The notes beneath the pieces are model-generated. The model was not told the DNA's origin, did not search any database, and saw nothing but the letters and a program-made list of their open reading frames with translations. Source: Blakeslea trispora (lineage: Eukaryota; Mucoromycota; Mucoromycetes; Mucorales; Choanephoraceae). Taken from it: a stretch of 64,000 nt of DNA. This document shows, piece by piece, positions 1-10,876 of the stretch (position 1 is its first letter; every line of letters starts with the position of its first letter). The stretch is taken from the NCBI GenBank assembly GCA_025331445.1, contig JAIWNE010000130.1:1-64000 (forward strand), read 5' to 3'. The position numbers and the translations under genes are program-made.

Positions 1-446
1 CGCCAGTAATACAATCCCAAACGATCAATATACAACAGAACCAAGTAGTGTTGGTACAAGCACCTGTCACTCAAGTAACGGTAGTTGTGTCCGACCGAGC
101 GGACCATGGTTCATCCGAAACACCGCCATCCGCACCTGTCATCAACAGTACTGCTGATGTACCTGTCGATGTCGTTGAACTTGAGTCCATTTCAGATACC
201 GTTATCGCTACGCCTCAAGCCATTGATTTACCTAGACGCTACCTAATCAAGGACTCCCATGATACTACTACCGCTAGTACCACTTCGACAACCACCACTA
301 TTACCCCAACTTCTATTATCCCGCCCATACCACCCGCTTCCACTTCTGCACCCTCGACATCTAATAGTCCTGTTCAGAGACGAACAACACTCCGGAGGGG
401 GGTAATGTCATGCCAACAAATAGTGGTAGCGAAGGCAACCATTTAA
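1..446 (+). pseudogene. gypsy-1 pol C-terminal fragment
   Basis: This is the last part of a Ty3/gypsy polyprotein that enters from the left edge. It aligns almost base for base with 43933-44380 of gypsy-3: a Ser/Thr/Pro-rich, low-complexity tail beyond the integrase. The only notable break is in the polypurine tract, where this copy has six G after GGA and gypsy-3 has seven. The lost G ends the frame at 446, whereas the gypsy-3 frame continues to 44510. The tail has no catalytic residues, so its role is unknown; a spacer or chromatin-tethering role is only a guess. The upstream part of the element is outside the window. Identification rests on identity with the complete gypsy-3 copy. Confidence 0.85.
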
Positions 447-3400
447 AAGTTGACTTTGCAGACACAAGCGAAATCCCTCAATTTCTAAGAAATTGGAATA
501 GTAACAAAAAGAGGAAATTTAAACCAATTACAAATAGTAACAGGCCTAACAAACGACAGCGCCTTCCGGAGCTTTAAAATATAATCATTTTTAAAAGACT
601 GATTTTGGAAATAATAACAATCATCTTTTCTCCCATCTTAGTAAAAAAATACCTAAATAGTTTATTTTACCCTTAATAGCTATTTTAAGCGTCACTACAC
701 CCAAAAGGACGTCCACTGCTGCCAAATTTAGCGGTGGACGTCGGTTATTTGTACAGCAATTCGGCGTCCGCTGCACAAAAGTGATCGTAAAGTCCCACTG
801 CAAGTCCACTGCAGGTCCACTGTTAGTTGGGACCCGACGATCACTGCTGTGGACTGGACAGATGAAATGCTTGCCATATCCCCAGTGGATCATACAGGGC
901 GTCCGTCTTATTTACTTTAGGTTTGTGATTGGATATCTTTTTCGAAGAATCTTTATTCAATTGGCCATTTTTATAAATGTACTCAAAAGTTCTTTGTTTA
1001 ATTGGCTTTACATTTGCTATTTTATTGAAATTGACATTTCTAATTGGATGATATGGACTTCTTTACACAAATATACTTCTTTACAATTGGACTGTTTACA
1101 GTAAATATAGAGGATTAGAGGCTTAAAAAAGTGGCTTTTATTATAGAAAAAAACTTTTTTGATAGAAAATAATGGCTTCTTTATGGGGGAAAATACTAGG
1201 GGATTAGGTAAAAAAAAAAAGCAATAATTCATTGATGTAGAGAATATGACCAGAAAAAAACCGATAGAAATGGCAAATTGCTTCGAGAAAAAGCGATGAC
1301 AAGAGCGATCAGAGTACAGACAAGAGCAATTCGAAATGAGACACAAACGCAACAGATAGACCATAAAAGCAGATGGAGAGAGACAGCATTTTACATACAA
1401 AAGGCAGAAAGCAAACCACACAAGGAACAACCGAAATTGAACTAAAACAACATCATCAGTTAAAAGCGAAATAACACAAAAAGAAATGACAAATGTACTT
1501 ACAGACAATCCATGGTTAAAGGCAATACGAAAGCCAGTTTACCGTGTCAAAGGAGCATGCCAGCATTTGAAAGCCTAAAAAGAAAGCAGTAAGTTATACT
1601 GAAATCATAGATTCTGATATCTTACTTACATTTAAAAAAGCCATCAACAGGGTCCTTGTAAATAATATCATTATTAAGCACAACTAGGCTCTAAACGAAA
1701 AAAGTACGTGAATAAAAAGAATTACAACATAGATGCTTATGAATAATTACCTCAAGTCATACAACAAAGTAAGCGCATATCAATTAAAGACAAGAACTAA
1801 ATAAATGGAAGTAGACTATTAGTGGCTGGACTGAAGAAAAAAAAAAGAAAAAGACTTACCTGTATACTTAAAAAAAAGTAATAAAAAGAGAGAAAAAGGG
1901 AAAAGAAAGGAAAAAAGAAAAAATTTCAACTTATTGACAGCTTCCTATTTGGGTCTTGTCAATAACAAAAGAAAAAGAAAGAGAGAGAGAAATATCACAC
2001 TGACAGATTTTACTATTGAATCACCGACACAAGAATAAAATATCTTGACTTTACTTAACCGTTAAAAAATCTATGAAAAGCGACTAAGAGAGCGCTTCAA
2101 GTGCACTATAAGCATCCGGTAGTATGTCCCTTTAATATAGCTACAAACAGACACCTCTTTTCTTTTTTTTTGTGTCGAAAAAACGACATTAGACTTGTCG
2201 ACATGGGCACGTATGAGTGCACTTTAAAAAAATAAAAAATAAAGAGAAATAGCTTTATTCAATCTCAGCCAAAATCATACACACTTTTTTTTCTCTCTCT
2301 CTTGAATTTATTTATTTTTTTTATTACAAGTAGCCTCATCTCATACTTTATTTATCGTGCTAAAAGCAGATGAGACTTAGCGAGCTTATGTCATTTCAGC
2401 AATGCAGTATATTGAACACAGACATTCCAAGCGTGGACTCTGGTTTGGAAGTACAACGAAAAGAGAACAGTCAGGAAAGCTTTTAAGCTGCAAGTTGACT
2501 TCAATCTAAAAAAAGAAAAAAATACCAGACTGCTACTTTTTTCTTCTTCAGTACTAAGCCTGATCCTCATCATACATGCCAAGCAAAAGGTAAGTTACAT
2601 TGCCGTGTTGTGAATCAGCTATGTCCTTTCTCTTTTTTGGTTTTGAAAAGAAGTGGACTACTTTATGAACGAGAAGCTCTTTTTTATGAATGGAATACAC
2701 TTTTTCGCAATAAACAACGACTGTTTACGAGTTATTTTATGGATCAACCCTCTATTTACTTCTGTCTCAGTACATGAAAAGAAAGAATGTGGATTTTGGT
2801 ATAAAATGAGCATATACAAGAGAAAAAAGATGTAAATGGACTGTTGCAAGTTCTTACTTCTTATATTTTGACCTGTTAAGCTTGCAGAAATGGAACAGGA
2901 GAAAGGGGGTTTTAGAGTAGAGGCTTACCTTGAACGCACTACTGGGTTATTTGGAACATGAGACCGAGATGAGTTTGCATGTTCTTCACAAGACTCTTTT
3001 TTTTTTGCTTTTAATTTTTACAAGTTGTCTTTTCTTCAAAGGTTTTTTTTTAGTATGTTTATCTTAGTGCGTTTATTTCAATGTGTTTATCTCAGTATCT
3101 TCTGCTTTAGATGCCTTTATTTAAGTGTCTTTTTTTCTTCAAGTTTTTTGGCATTTAATTTTTGAGTGTCTCTTTTTTTCACTGCTTTAAGATTTTTATT
3201 TCCCATTTTTAAAAGATTTTCCCGATTATTTTGTGAGTCTTATTCTCAATTTTTAATTTTCTCGTTTCCGAAATTATTTTCCAATTCTTTAAGCAGTGAT
3301 TTTTCAGGTCTTTACATTTTTTGAAGAAAAAATGACAAGACATTTCAAACTCCTCAGCATTAAGGAAATCAAGTTGCTTCAAAATCTTAAGCAGAGAAAA

Positions 3401-3701
3401 AATCACTGCCAAAAAATTCAAAGAGCGAAATTTTTTTAAGCAGTGAAATGATAGAAGAAATGTAAATGGTAATAACTTTATGAATATACATCCAAATTTA
3501 ATTTTGTAAAAAGTTTTGGAAGGCTAGAAGATACATCTACATTTCTGCCAAAAAAAAACAGCAACTTTTATAGTCAAAATCAAAAGTTGAAAAAATATGC
3601 CCATGTTAGCCGCACGTGTCCGACGTGCGTCCGACACGGATTAGGTGTGGTGCGTATTTGACTATTTATAAACACGCTTACTTCTATCAGCAAAGTTGAC
3701 A
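406..3701 (+). repeat. gypsy-1 3' LTR, split by the M1 insertion
   Basis: The 333-bp LTR starts TGTCA at 406, just after the tract GGAGGGGGG (394-402), and ends TGACA at 3701, giving perfect 5-bp inverted ends. It occupies 406-692 and 3656-3701. The gap is M1 plus one duplicated CGT. Its total length equals the gypsy-3 3' LTR (44339-44671), to which it is nearly identical. A TATA-like TATTTATAAAC lies near the 3' part. Confidence 0.9.
693..3652 (+). mobile_element. M1: CACTA-type element without transposase
   Basis: This 2,960-bp insertion sits in the gypsy-1 LTR. It begins CACTACACCC, ends ...GGTGTGGTG (reverse complement CACCACACC), and is flanked by the 3-bp duplication CGT (690-692 and 3653-3655). 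CACTA-like ends with a 3-bp target duplication are the signature of the CACTA/EnSpm superfamily. Short repeats built on GGACGTCC and GTCGGACGCACGTC cluster near the two ends, as expected for transposase-binding sites. No reading frame over about 160 codons or recognisable protein is present, so it is probably mobilised in trans. Its first 900 bp recur at 4371, its last 450 bp recur inverted at 50517, and a diverged relative ends at 22403. Confidence 0.8.
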
Positions 3702-3709
3702 AAAATATC

Positions 3710-3791
3710 GTCGCTTTGTCCGAGTGGTTAAGGAGTATGACTAGAAATCATATAGGCTCTGCCTGCGCAGGTTCAAATCCTGCAGGCGACG
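3710..3791 (+). tRNA. tRNA-Ser (anticodon AGA)
   Basis: A complete type II cloverleaf can be drawn. The acceptor stem pairs GTCGCTT with AGGCGAC, followed by discriminator G (3791). The D arm is TCC/GGA. The anticodon stem TATGA/TCATA closes the loop CTAGAAA, giving anticodon AGA. A long variable arm precedes the T arm GCAGG-TTCAAAT-CCTGC (B box GGTTCAAATCC). No intron is present. It reads serine UCU codons. The gypsy-1 LTR ends 8 nt upstream. Confidence 0.95.
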
Positions 3792-4370
3792 TTAAAATTT
3801 CGTTTTTCCTCAAACGGAAACTTTGTTTATGCTGTAACCGTGACCAGCCTTTTTCTGTATAAATAGCATCTCATTTTCCTCAATAAAGAGGGGATCATCT
3901 CACTTAAAAAATAAAAGAACACTTTACTTTATCGTTTTACTTTTCTATTCTTATCTTTTTATCTTTCAGAACTCGTATTTGCCTGCCCGGAAATAACTTG
4001 TTCTTCTTTTGTATTGACAATAATATCTCTTGATAACTCTACTTATCTCACGATTAACTGCGTTATCTTAAATAAAATATTGTTGTTTGGGACCTCTCGA
4101 ATTTAATTTCGTTTACTAAAGTCCTCACCCTAAAAATCATATATATATATATCGAATATCTTTGAACTTTAATCAGTTCTTAAGCGATATCTTTGTAGCC
4201 AAACTAGTTTTAATAAGCCCTTGAACTCTACGCGTGTTCTTTACCAAAGCCTTAAAGCTTTCATTTTGTATAGACTTTACATCGCTAAAGCGCAACTAAG
4301 TCTTATAATTCAATATCTTTCTCTTTAAACTCCTATTAAAACCTCTTCTCACTACCGAAAACTCACAATG
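3792..4370. other. AT-rich spacer, possible solo-LTR remnant
   Basis: No gene is visible. TATAAATAGC (about 3859) followed within 25 nt by AATAAAGAG resembles the promoter/poly(A) core of the LTRs here (compare TATAAATAGC...AATAAAAC in the gypsy-2 LTR). I found no TG...CA borders or duplicated flanks, so a solo LTR is only a possibility. A short (AT)n run lies at 4141-4153. Confidence 0.3.
3803..3807 (+). terminator. Pol III terminator of tRNA-Ser
   Basis: A run of five T lies 11 nt after the tRNA, which is the usual RNA polymerase III stop signal. Confidence 0.7.
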
Positions 4371-5180
4371 CACTACACCCAAAAGGACGTCCACTGCAGG
4401 TCCACTGTTAGTTGGGACCCGACGATCACTGCTGTGGACTGGACAGATGAAATGCTTGCCATGTCCCCAGTGGATCATACAGGGCGTCCGTCTTATTTAC
4501 TTTAGGTTTGTGATTGGATATCTTTTTCGAAGAATCTTTATTCAATTGGCCATTTTTATAAATGTACTCAAAAGTTCTTTGTTTAATTGGCTTTACATTT
4601 GCTATTTTATTGAAATTGACATTTCTAATTGGATGATATGGACTTCTTTACACAAATATACTTCTTTACAATTGGACTGTTTACAGTAAATATAGAGGAT
4701 TAGAGGCCTAAAAAAGTGGCTTTTTGTTATAGAAAAACCTTTTTTGATTGAAAATAATGGCTTCTTTATGGGGGAAAATACTAGGGGATTAGGTAAAAAA
4801 AAAAAGGCAATAATTCAATGATGTAGAGAATATAACCAGAAAAGAAAACCGATAGAAATGGCAAATTGCTTCGAGAAAAAGCGATGACAAGAGCGATCAG
4901 AGTACAGACAAGAGCAATTCGAAATGAGACAAAAACGCAACAGATAGACCATAAAAGCAGATGGAGAGAGACAGCAATTTTACATACAAAAGATAGAAAA
5001 CAAACTAAACAAGGAACAACCGGATTTGAACTAAAACAACATCATCATGAGTTAAAAGCGAAATAATACAAAAAGAAATGACACATGTACTTACAGAGAA
5101 TCCATGGTTAGGGGCAATATGAAAGGCAATTTACCGTGTCAAAGGAGCATACCAGCATTTGAAAGCCTAAAAAGAAAGCA
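4371..5180 (+). mobile_element. M2: truncated copy of the M1 family
   Basis: It starts CACTACACCCAAAAGGACGT like M1 and follows M1 from about 693 to 1580. Relative to M1 it lacks about 90 bp near the start; the deletion joins two GTCCACTGC repeats. Similarity stops at about 5180 after AAAGCCTAAAAAGAAAGCA. No right end of the M type follows, so the copy is 3'-truncated. The flank just before it is ATG. No protein is encoded; the short ORFs inside are matched by M1 only because the DNA is repeated. Confidence 0.75.
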
Positions 5181-5307
5181 ATCATTATAATATATTGAAA
5201 AATGATCAAAAAATGTACATGAATTTAAGCCCCGATCCAAAATAAAAACAAATTTATTTCAAACAGGATAATGAGCTCTAAACAGCAACAAGTTACGAGC
5301 GTTAAGT

Positions 5308-5354
5308 CAGCTGGGAGGGGGTATGGGGGAGGGTCGTCCCTCCCCCTCACGCGA
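5308..5354 (+). repeat. GC-rich hairpin repeat, copy 1
   Basis: CAGCTGGGAGGGGG is followed by the perfect 9-bp hairpin GGGGGAGGG-TCGT-CCCTCCCCC and then CACGCGAA. The same unit in opposite orientation occurs twice at 58834-58980. Such G/C blocks stand out in this AT-rich DNA. What it does is unknown; it lies about 150 bp before the Helitron remnant. Confidence 0.7.
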
Positions 5355-5507
5355 AACCAGTATCAGTATCAGTATCAATGTTTTATTACATAATATGCAT
5401 GATCAATACGATATTTAAGTAGTCACGTAATTTGCGAAAGCGCCCATCAACGGACTTGATACACGTTTCCTTGGCCTTTTTTTCCATTTATTACTTTCAT
5501 CATTACT

Positions 5508-7518
5508 ATGCCTGAACCCAATGAACCTCGCCACTGTAGTAGTTGTAGAACTCACATGCCTAATCCCGGTCGCTTTAGAACCTGCGAAAGCTGTCGTGTA
5601 ATTACTTAAAACCTATGAATTAAAACTTTTTCTCTGATTTATATAATAGGCACGTCGAACGAACACTCATCGCACTCGAAACATAAGAGCTTCCGTAGCT
5701 AGAAAACCTATGGCTTATATCTCTGAATTGAATAGATTTAGCTCTTGAACGCCTGGCCGTATGGACAAGGTGTGCCCACATTGCGGTGCTTTCCATTGGA
5801 CAGCCGAAAAGCCAACTAATGTTCCTGCTTCTACTTGGAGTTGGGAGTCCTGTTGCAAGCATGGTGCCGTTAAGTTGGATACCCTGAGAGAACCACCTCA
5901 GCTTTTAAAAGATTTGTTTGTTGGTAACCATGAGTTATCTACTCACTTCTTAAAAAATATCAGGCAATTCAACATGGCTTTTGCTTTTACCTCGGTTGGC
6001 TGCAATACTGTGAATACAACAGGTTGATCTGGATCTGGCCCTTCTTCATTTATGATACATGGTGAGCTGTATCATTTACAAGGACCTGTGAGCCATGTTG
6101 TTTCGCTGAGTGCATCCAACAACAGAGGTGATGTCCCTTCATATGCACAGCTGTATATCTACGATCCTGCTTTCGGTGTTAGCAACAGAGCTGTCAACAA
6201 TCCTGACCTAAACGTTGATTTGATTGAGCAGCTCACTCGCATGCTTCATGCTGAGAATGTCAATCCTTTCATCAGTATTTACAAGCATGCACATGAGATT
6301 TTGAAGGATGAATACGAGAGACAGACTTTGAGTGAAGAGGAGCCAATTCTATTCCACGTTTGACTCAGTCCTCAAATGACTATAGAATTAGTTAAAGAAA
6401 ATGATAGAAGAACGGAAAACTTATCTACTACAAGCGAGATAGCAGCTGTAATTCCCACTGAGTTTGCTGGATTCAGCTTCAGAGACATTAGAATCACTTA
6501 TCGTCACCATGATGAGAACAACAGTGGCAATTTCATGCGAATCAACCAAACGCATGCAGCATATATGCCTTTACATTATGTTTTGCTCTTTCCGCGTGGT
6601 GATTATGGATGGCATTGGGGATTGAGACTTACTTCTGTTAGTCGTCCTAACAGTGTTGCTGTAGTTGAGCTTCAGAGAGACAGACTCCCTCAAAGAGCTT
6701 ATTATCGCTTCAGACTTTACACTAGAGCAAATGAGTTTCCTACTCTTTTTCTTTCTAAAAAGTTGTTCCAACAGTATATTGTTGATGCTTGGGCAATCTG
6801 TGATCAGAATAAGCTTGAATGGATCGGAGATAACCAAAGCAGTTTGCGGGCAGATGTGTATAACGGCCTGACTGATGCTTTGGCCCACGACAACAGAGAT
6901 TTGAGCTCAATTGGCACAAAGTTTGTCTTGCCAAGTAGTTACACAGGTGGTCCAAGATTTATGGCCAAAATTTACCAAGACTCCATGGCTTTAGTAAGAC
7001 ATTTTGGTGAACCCACCTTCTTCATCACGTTCACAGCAAATCCAAAATGGGAAGAAATCACTAATGAGCTTATCAAGAATCCAAGCAATCAAAGACCCAT
7101 TCAGACTGCAGCAGATCGTCCAGATTTGGTTGCTCAGGTCTTTAATCTTAAGCTACGTGAGTTCATTCATGATCGCAAGAAAAAGAAAATCTTTGGCAAC
7201 TATAAGGGCTTAATTCGAACCATTGAATATTAAAAAAGAGGTTTGCCTCATTGCCATCTGTTGCTATTTCTCGAAGGTGAAGATGCAACTTTTCGTGATC
7301 CTGAGAAGATTGACGATGTGATTTGCGCTGAGTTGCCTTCAGAGGAAGATCACGAGCTCTTGAAGTTAGTTTCTGGACAGATGATGCATGGTCCTTGTGG
7401 ATACATCAATTCCAAGTGTCCGTGTATGGTTCCTGATGCATACGGTGTCTTGAAGTGCACTAAAAAGTTCCCCAAGCCCTTCCAATCAGCCACTGTCGTC
7501 ATGCCTAATACATTATAG
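5508..7518 (+). pseudogene. Helitron Rep protein, N-terminal half, with stops
   Basis: Exon 1 (5508-5597) encodes a small Cys-rich segment (CSSC...CESC). A GT-AG intron at 5598-5649 joins it in phase to one frame that runs from 5650 to 7518 with no indel. Recognisable parts are CPHCGAFHW near the N-terminus, the LYHLQGP block, the PRGDYGWHW and FFITFTANPKW segments of the Helitron-like N domain, and the HUH metal-binding motif in RGLPHCHLLLFL (7243-7275). HUH Rep proteins nick and join DNA in rolling-circle transposition. Four in-frame stops interrupt it: TGA at 5746, 6025 and 6361, and TAA at 7231. The last falls where this motif normally has Gln. The two-Tyr region and helicase are absent; the frame ends in retroelement sequence. 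Confidence 0.85.
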
Positions 7519-7529
7519 TTATACAGTGT

Positions 7530-8384
7530 ATGTTCTCCCGCTACGTGATTGTTACAGCCGTACCTTCCAACACCGACGTTAAAGTAGTAAAATGCTTGAG
7601 CAAAGTCATTGCCGAACATGGGATAATGCGCTCGATTCTTAGTGGCAATGGTCCTCCATATGCCGGCCTCCTTATCAAGACTCTCTCTTTGCACCTGAAC
7701 ATTCAACAAAAGTTTGCGCCTGCCTATCACCCCCAATCTAATGGTCTTGTGGAGCGTTTCATGGCTGTTCTCAGAAATTTTATTGTCTCTTCTATGGATC
7801 TAGACCATCATCAAAATATCTGGGATGAACATCTTAACGAATTTCAATTAGCATACAGCAGCAGCATTCATGACGCTACTAAGTTTTCTCCCTTTAGCAT
7901 TGTCCATGGTCGTGAAGCCCGGTTGTTAGCCAATCCTGACTTTGGGGTACAGAATGTCTCTGTTGGAAAGTATGAACAACAAACCAAGCTCTTCTTGTCG
8001 CGCGCTCTAGGGATAATTAAGTTAGAAAACCAACGATCTCAAGCACAAAATGCCGCCAACTTCAACCAACATCGCCTTACCCTCACCTTCTCGATAAATG
8101 ACTTGGTTTTGGTCGACTTTTCTGTACAATCCAATGCTTCCACTGGTCGTGCTACCAAATTTGTTCGTGGTTATCGCGGTTCATTCAAGATAGTACAAGT
8201 TCTCTCCTCTGACCGTTACGATCTCCAAGAACCGTCGACAAACAAGTTATGGTCCAACGTTCACGCCTCAAGACTCAAACCGTACTATCCTGTCAATGAG
8301 GACATTGCCTCTCTCAACCCCCGGATGTCGCGAGTCGACTTAGTTACGAATCGGAATCTCAATAAGTCTACTTCTTTACCGTAG
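7530..8384 (+). pseudogene. Ty3/gypsy integrase C-terminal fragment
   Basis: An open frame of 284 codons begins inside the integrase catalytic core (MFSRYVIVTAVP). It continues through the second half of the DDE core: SGNGPPYAG at the second Asp position, which here is Asn, then YHPQSNGLVERF with the catalytic Glu. After that come the zone before the GPY/F domain (VRGYRGSFKIVQVLSSDRY) and VHASRLKPYY. The zinc-binding N-terminus, reverse transcriptase and LTRs are missing. It directly follows the Helitron remnant with no visible border, so it is either a captured fragment or the product of a deletion. It is too short to be functional. Confidence 0.8.
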
Positions 8385-9325
8385 TTATTTCACTCTTCTT
8401 AAACCGCAGTATAACCGCAGCTTATAGTAAATCCTAAATAGTATAGATAGACAATATATTCCTATCAATAAAACATTATCTTTATCTTTGTGAAAAATAC
8501 AAGTCGTAGTTGTAGATTTATTTCTAGTTATATATTGCCATTTAACTTCCACTATTAAATCTTCCTGCCAATCAGAAGACTTCTAATCAACTACCGACTT
8601 CCTACTTATTTTAATTTAAGCTTACTTAAAGGAATAATGGCAAACCATTAGTCTGTTTATCATTTACCCACAAAGAACTTGATCATTTGAACCTCTTTAT
8701 GGTTTGTCTTTTCATATGATGCTAAAGCTCCACTTGAACTATATAAGCGATCATCATTGGCCTTCATAGCGGTATACCAATGTTTTTAAGCAGTCAAAAA
8801 ATGGGCCAATCTACCCAAATTGGGCTGAACGAATTTTTGTCCATTTAATTTGTTAGTAGACCGATCAGGCTGTGGGGCCCAAAAATCGGGCCATCAACCC
8901 TCTCGATTGAGCCGTAGTGTAAATAAAAAGCTCTTTTCTTCCTCTAACTTTACTCTATACTTTGACATTAACCTTGCCGCATAGACAGGCGTTCCATTAC
9001 TGAGACTTCCTTTGATTAACTGCTAATACGCTTAATCATTATATCGTATATATAATTCATTTAACTAACTTTACTTTTCTTTTCACTTTTATCTCTTCTT
9101 AAGGTTTGTTACCTAAACAAAATGGTGCTCATTACATAACAATCGTTCCTCTTATTGATTCTATTGTATCATTGACTCTGACTCGTTACTGGCGAAATAC
9201 TATTTACGTCCTGTAACACTGCCAAAATTGCACGCGCGCATGTCTGTCAAATTAGGAGGCTTAGACATCCAAAAAAAAGTCACAATTTCCCTAACTTTTC
9301 TTTTTACCCAAGTTGCTTTTTTTAA

Positions 9326-9392
9326 ATTTCCCTAACTTTCTTTTTCCCCAACTTCCTTTTTCCCCAACTTCCTTTTTCCCCAACTTCCCTTT
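9326..9392. repeat. 16-bp pyrimidine-rich tandem repeat
   Basis: About four imperfect copies of CCCCAACTTCCTTTTT run head to tail, preceded by degenerate copies (CCCTAACTTTCTTTTT). No coding potential. Confidence 0.8.
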
Positions 9393-9516
9393 CATGATTT
9401 TTATCTTTTTGATTCACTCAAATCCTTTTTCTTTCGCTTGTTGTATCAAATAAATTTGACAACTAAACATCTATACGCGCACAGCAAAAGGATTTAAACA
9501 GCCTACGCGTCATTTA

Positions 9517-9621
9517 ATGATTATGGAGCTAGTTGCACTTCAGCATGTAAAAGAAGAATGTAGAATCGACAACGAAAACTACAGAGTGCCCCGAATGCTA
9601 AAGATCTTTGACTTGAATTAA
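9517..9621 (+). CDS. Possible short terminal coding exon
   Basis: A 34-codon frame (starting MIMELVALQHVKEEC, ending KIFDLN) has a protein-like composition and is also open upstream to GFKQPTRHL. It could be the last exon of an upstream gene. Its stop (9619-9621) lies about 20 bp before the TA into which the Tc1-type element inserted. I do not recognise it, and chance is a fair alternative at this length. Confidence 0.15.
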   Translation: MIMELVALQHVKEECRIDNENYRVPRMLKIFDLN

Positions 9622-10876
9622 AAATAAAAATGGTTTATTAGAGATATATTCAAAAAGTCTCGCCCCGAAAATCGACTTTTTTTTTCTTATCGTGACTACC
9701 TCATGAGACATGAGTCTACAAAGTTGAGACTACCATAGTTGAAAAGCCCTCTCTTTTCTCTTTCATCACTATTAAAAAATGAGTTCTCGTAAAACACTTT
9801 ATCCAAAACCCATCTTAGATTCTCGTGAATTCACAGATGCAACTTATATCCTTTTAAGTCGAATGTATGATCTAATCAAGGAAAACAAACTCCAAAATGG
9901 CCATTGCAAGAAACCAGAATCCCGAGAAACTTTTAGTAAGCTTCTTGGCACTACAAGCAGTGCTGCTAAGAAAGCAATTCGTATAAGCAATTCGCAATCG
10001 GAAGCTTCCCAAAAAAGCCTATAAGTCGCCCTCCTCGTGAATTGGAGAAGGATTATATTTTAGCCGTAAAGAGTATTGTTAAAGAAAACAACGAAAAAGG
10101 TCTTCCAGCCACTGTGAAGACTATCAAAAAAGCTTTAAAAGACAAGTATAATATCGATGTATCAAAACAGACTCTTTTGAGGGATATGCATACCTTAAAG
10201 TTGCGATACAAACAAGGTATCCGCAGAAACATCAACCATGACTCTGATGCCAATGTGGAGTATCGACACAAGTATGTCAGCGAAAGGCTACAAAACCTGA
10301 ATAAAAAATGCAGACCAATCAAGTCTGAGGTGTTTCTTGATGAGTCATACTGCCATCTTGACCATCATGTCAAGAAGGCTTGGGCCCCTGTTAAGGGTAT
10401 AGTCAATGAGCTTGGACGAAAACCGATGATGGTGATTTTTGCTGCATTTGTTGTTTTTAACGAAGGTAGAAGGGCAAATGCTGACAGTGTGACTGTGTGG
10501 CCAGTCAATGGTGGAAAAATGTCAACCCTGACTATCATGGTCACTTCACTGCCGAAAAGTTTGAACAGTTGTTCGAGAGGCTTTGTAAGCCACTCGTGCC
10601 TTATGGTAGCTGCATCATCCATATGGATGGTGTATCCTATCATAAGCGCAGACTAAACCCCACTCCTAACAGCAGTAGTAAGAAGAAAGAGATTGAGGAT
10701 TGGTTGATGCAGCAAAAATGCATGGAGTTGGGTGAGGACGGTAGTCCAAAGAAAATGAAGAAGGAGGCTTTTCTGGACCTCGTCAAAAAACTGGAAATCA
10801 AGCCTGCCTATGCATGCTACGAGATTGCTAGTAGGTATGGTCACAGGATTGCCACCACACCACCTTACAGTGCTTA

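Larger units (their letters stand above)
8385..9640. other. AT-rich interval without a clear gene
   Basis: AATAAAACATTATCTTTATC (about 8467) resembles the poly(A) region of the gypsy-2 LTR and may be LTR debris behind the integrase fragment. A GGGCC-rich stretch at about 8810-8920 ends in GCCGTAGTG, which could be a CACTA-type end, but no partner was found. A 16-bp tandem repeat lies at about 9326-9392. A short frame at 9517-9621 is listed separately. Confidence 0.4.

Noticed and set aside
781..1104. Frame conserved with 4447-4689
   Set aside because: Conserved only because the DNA is a repeat (M1/M2). The N-terminal part differs through a deletion, and no domain is seen.
8810..8919. GCCGTAGTG as another CACTA end (CACTACGGC on the other strand)
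   Set aside because: No partner end, no 3-bp duplication and no homology to the other elements found.
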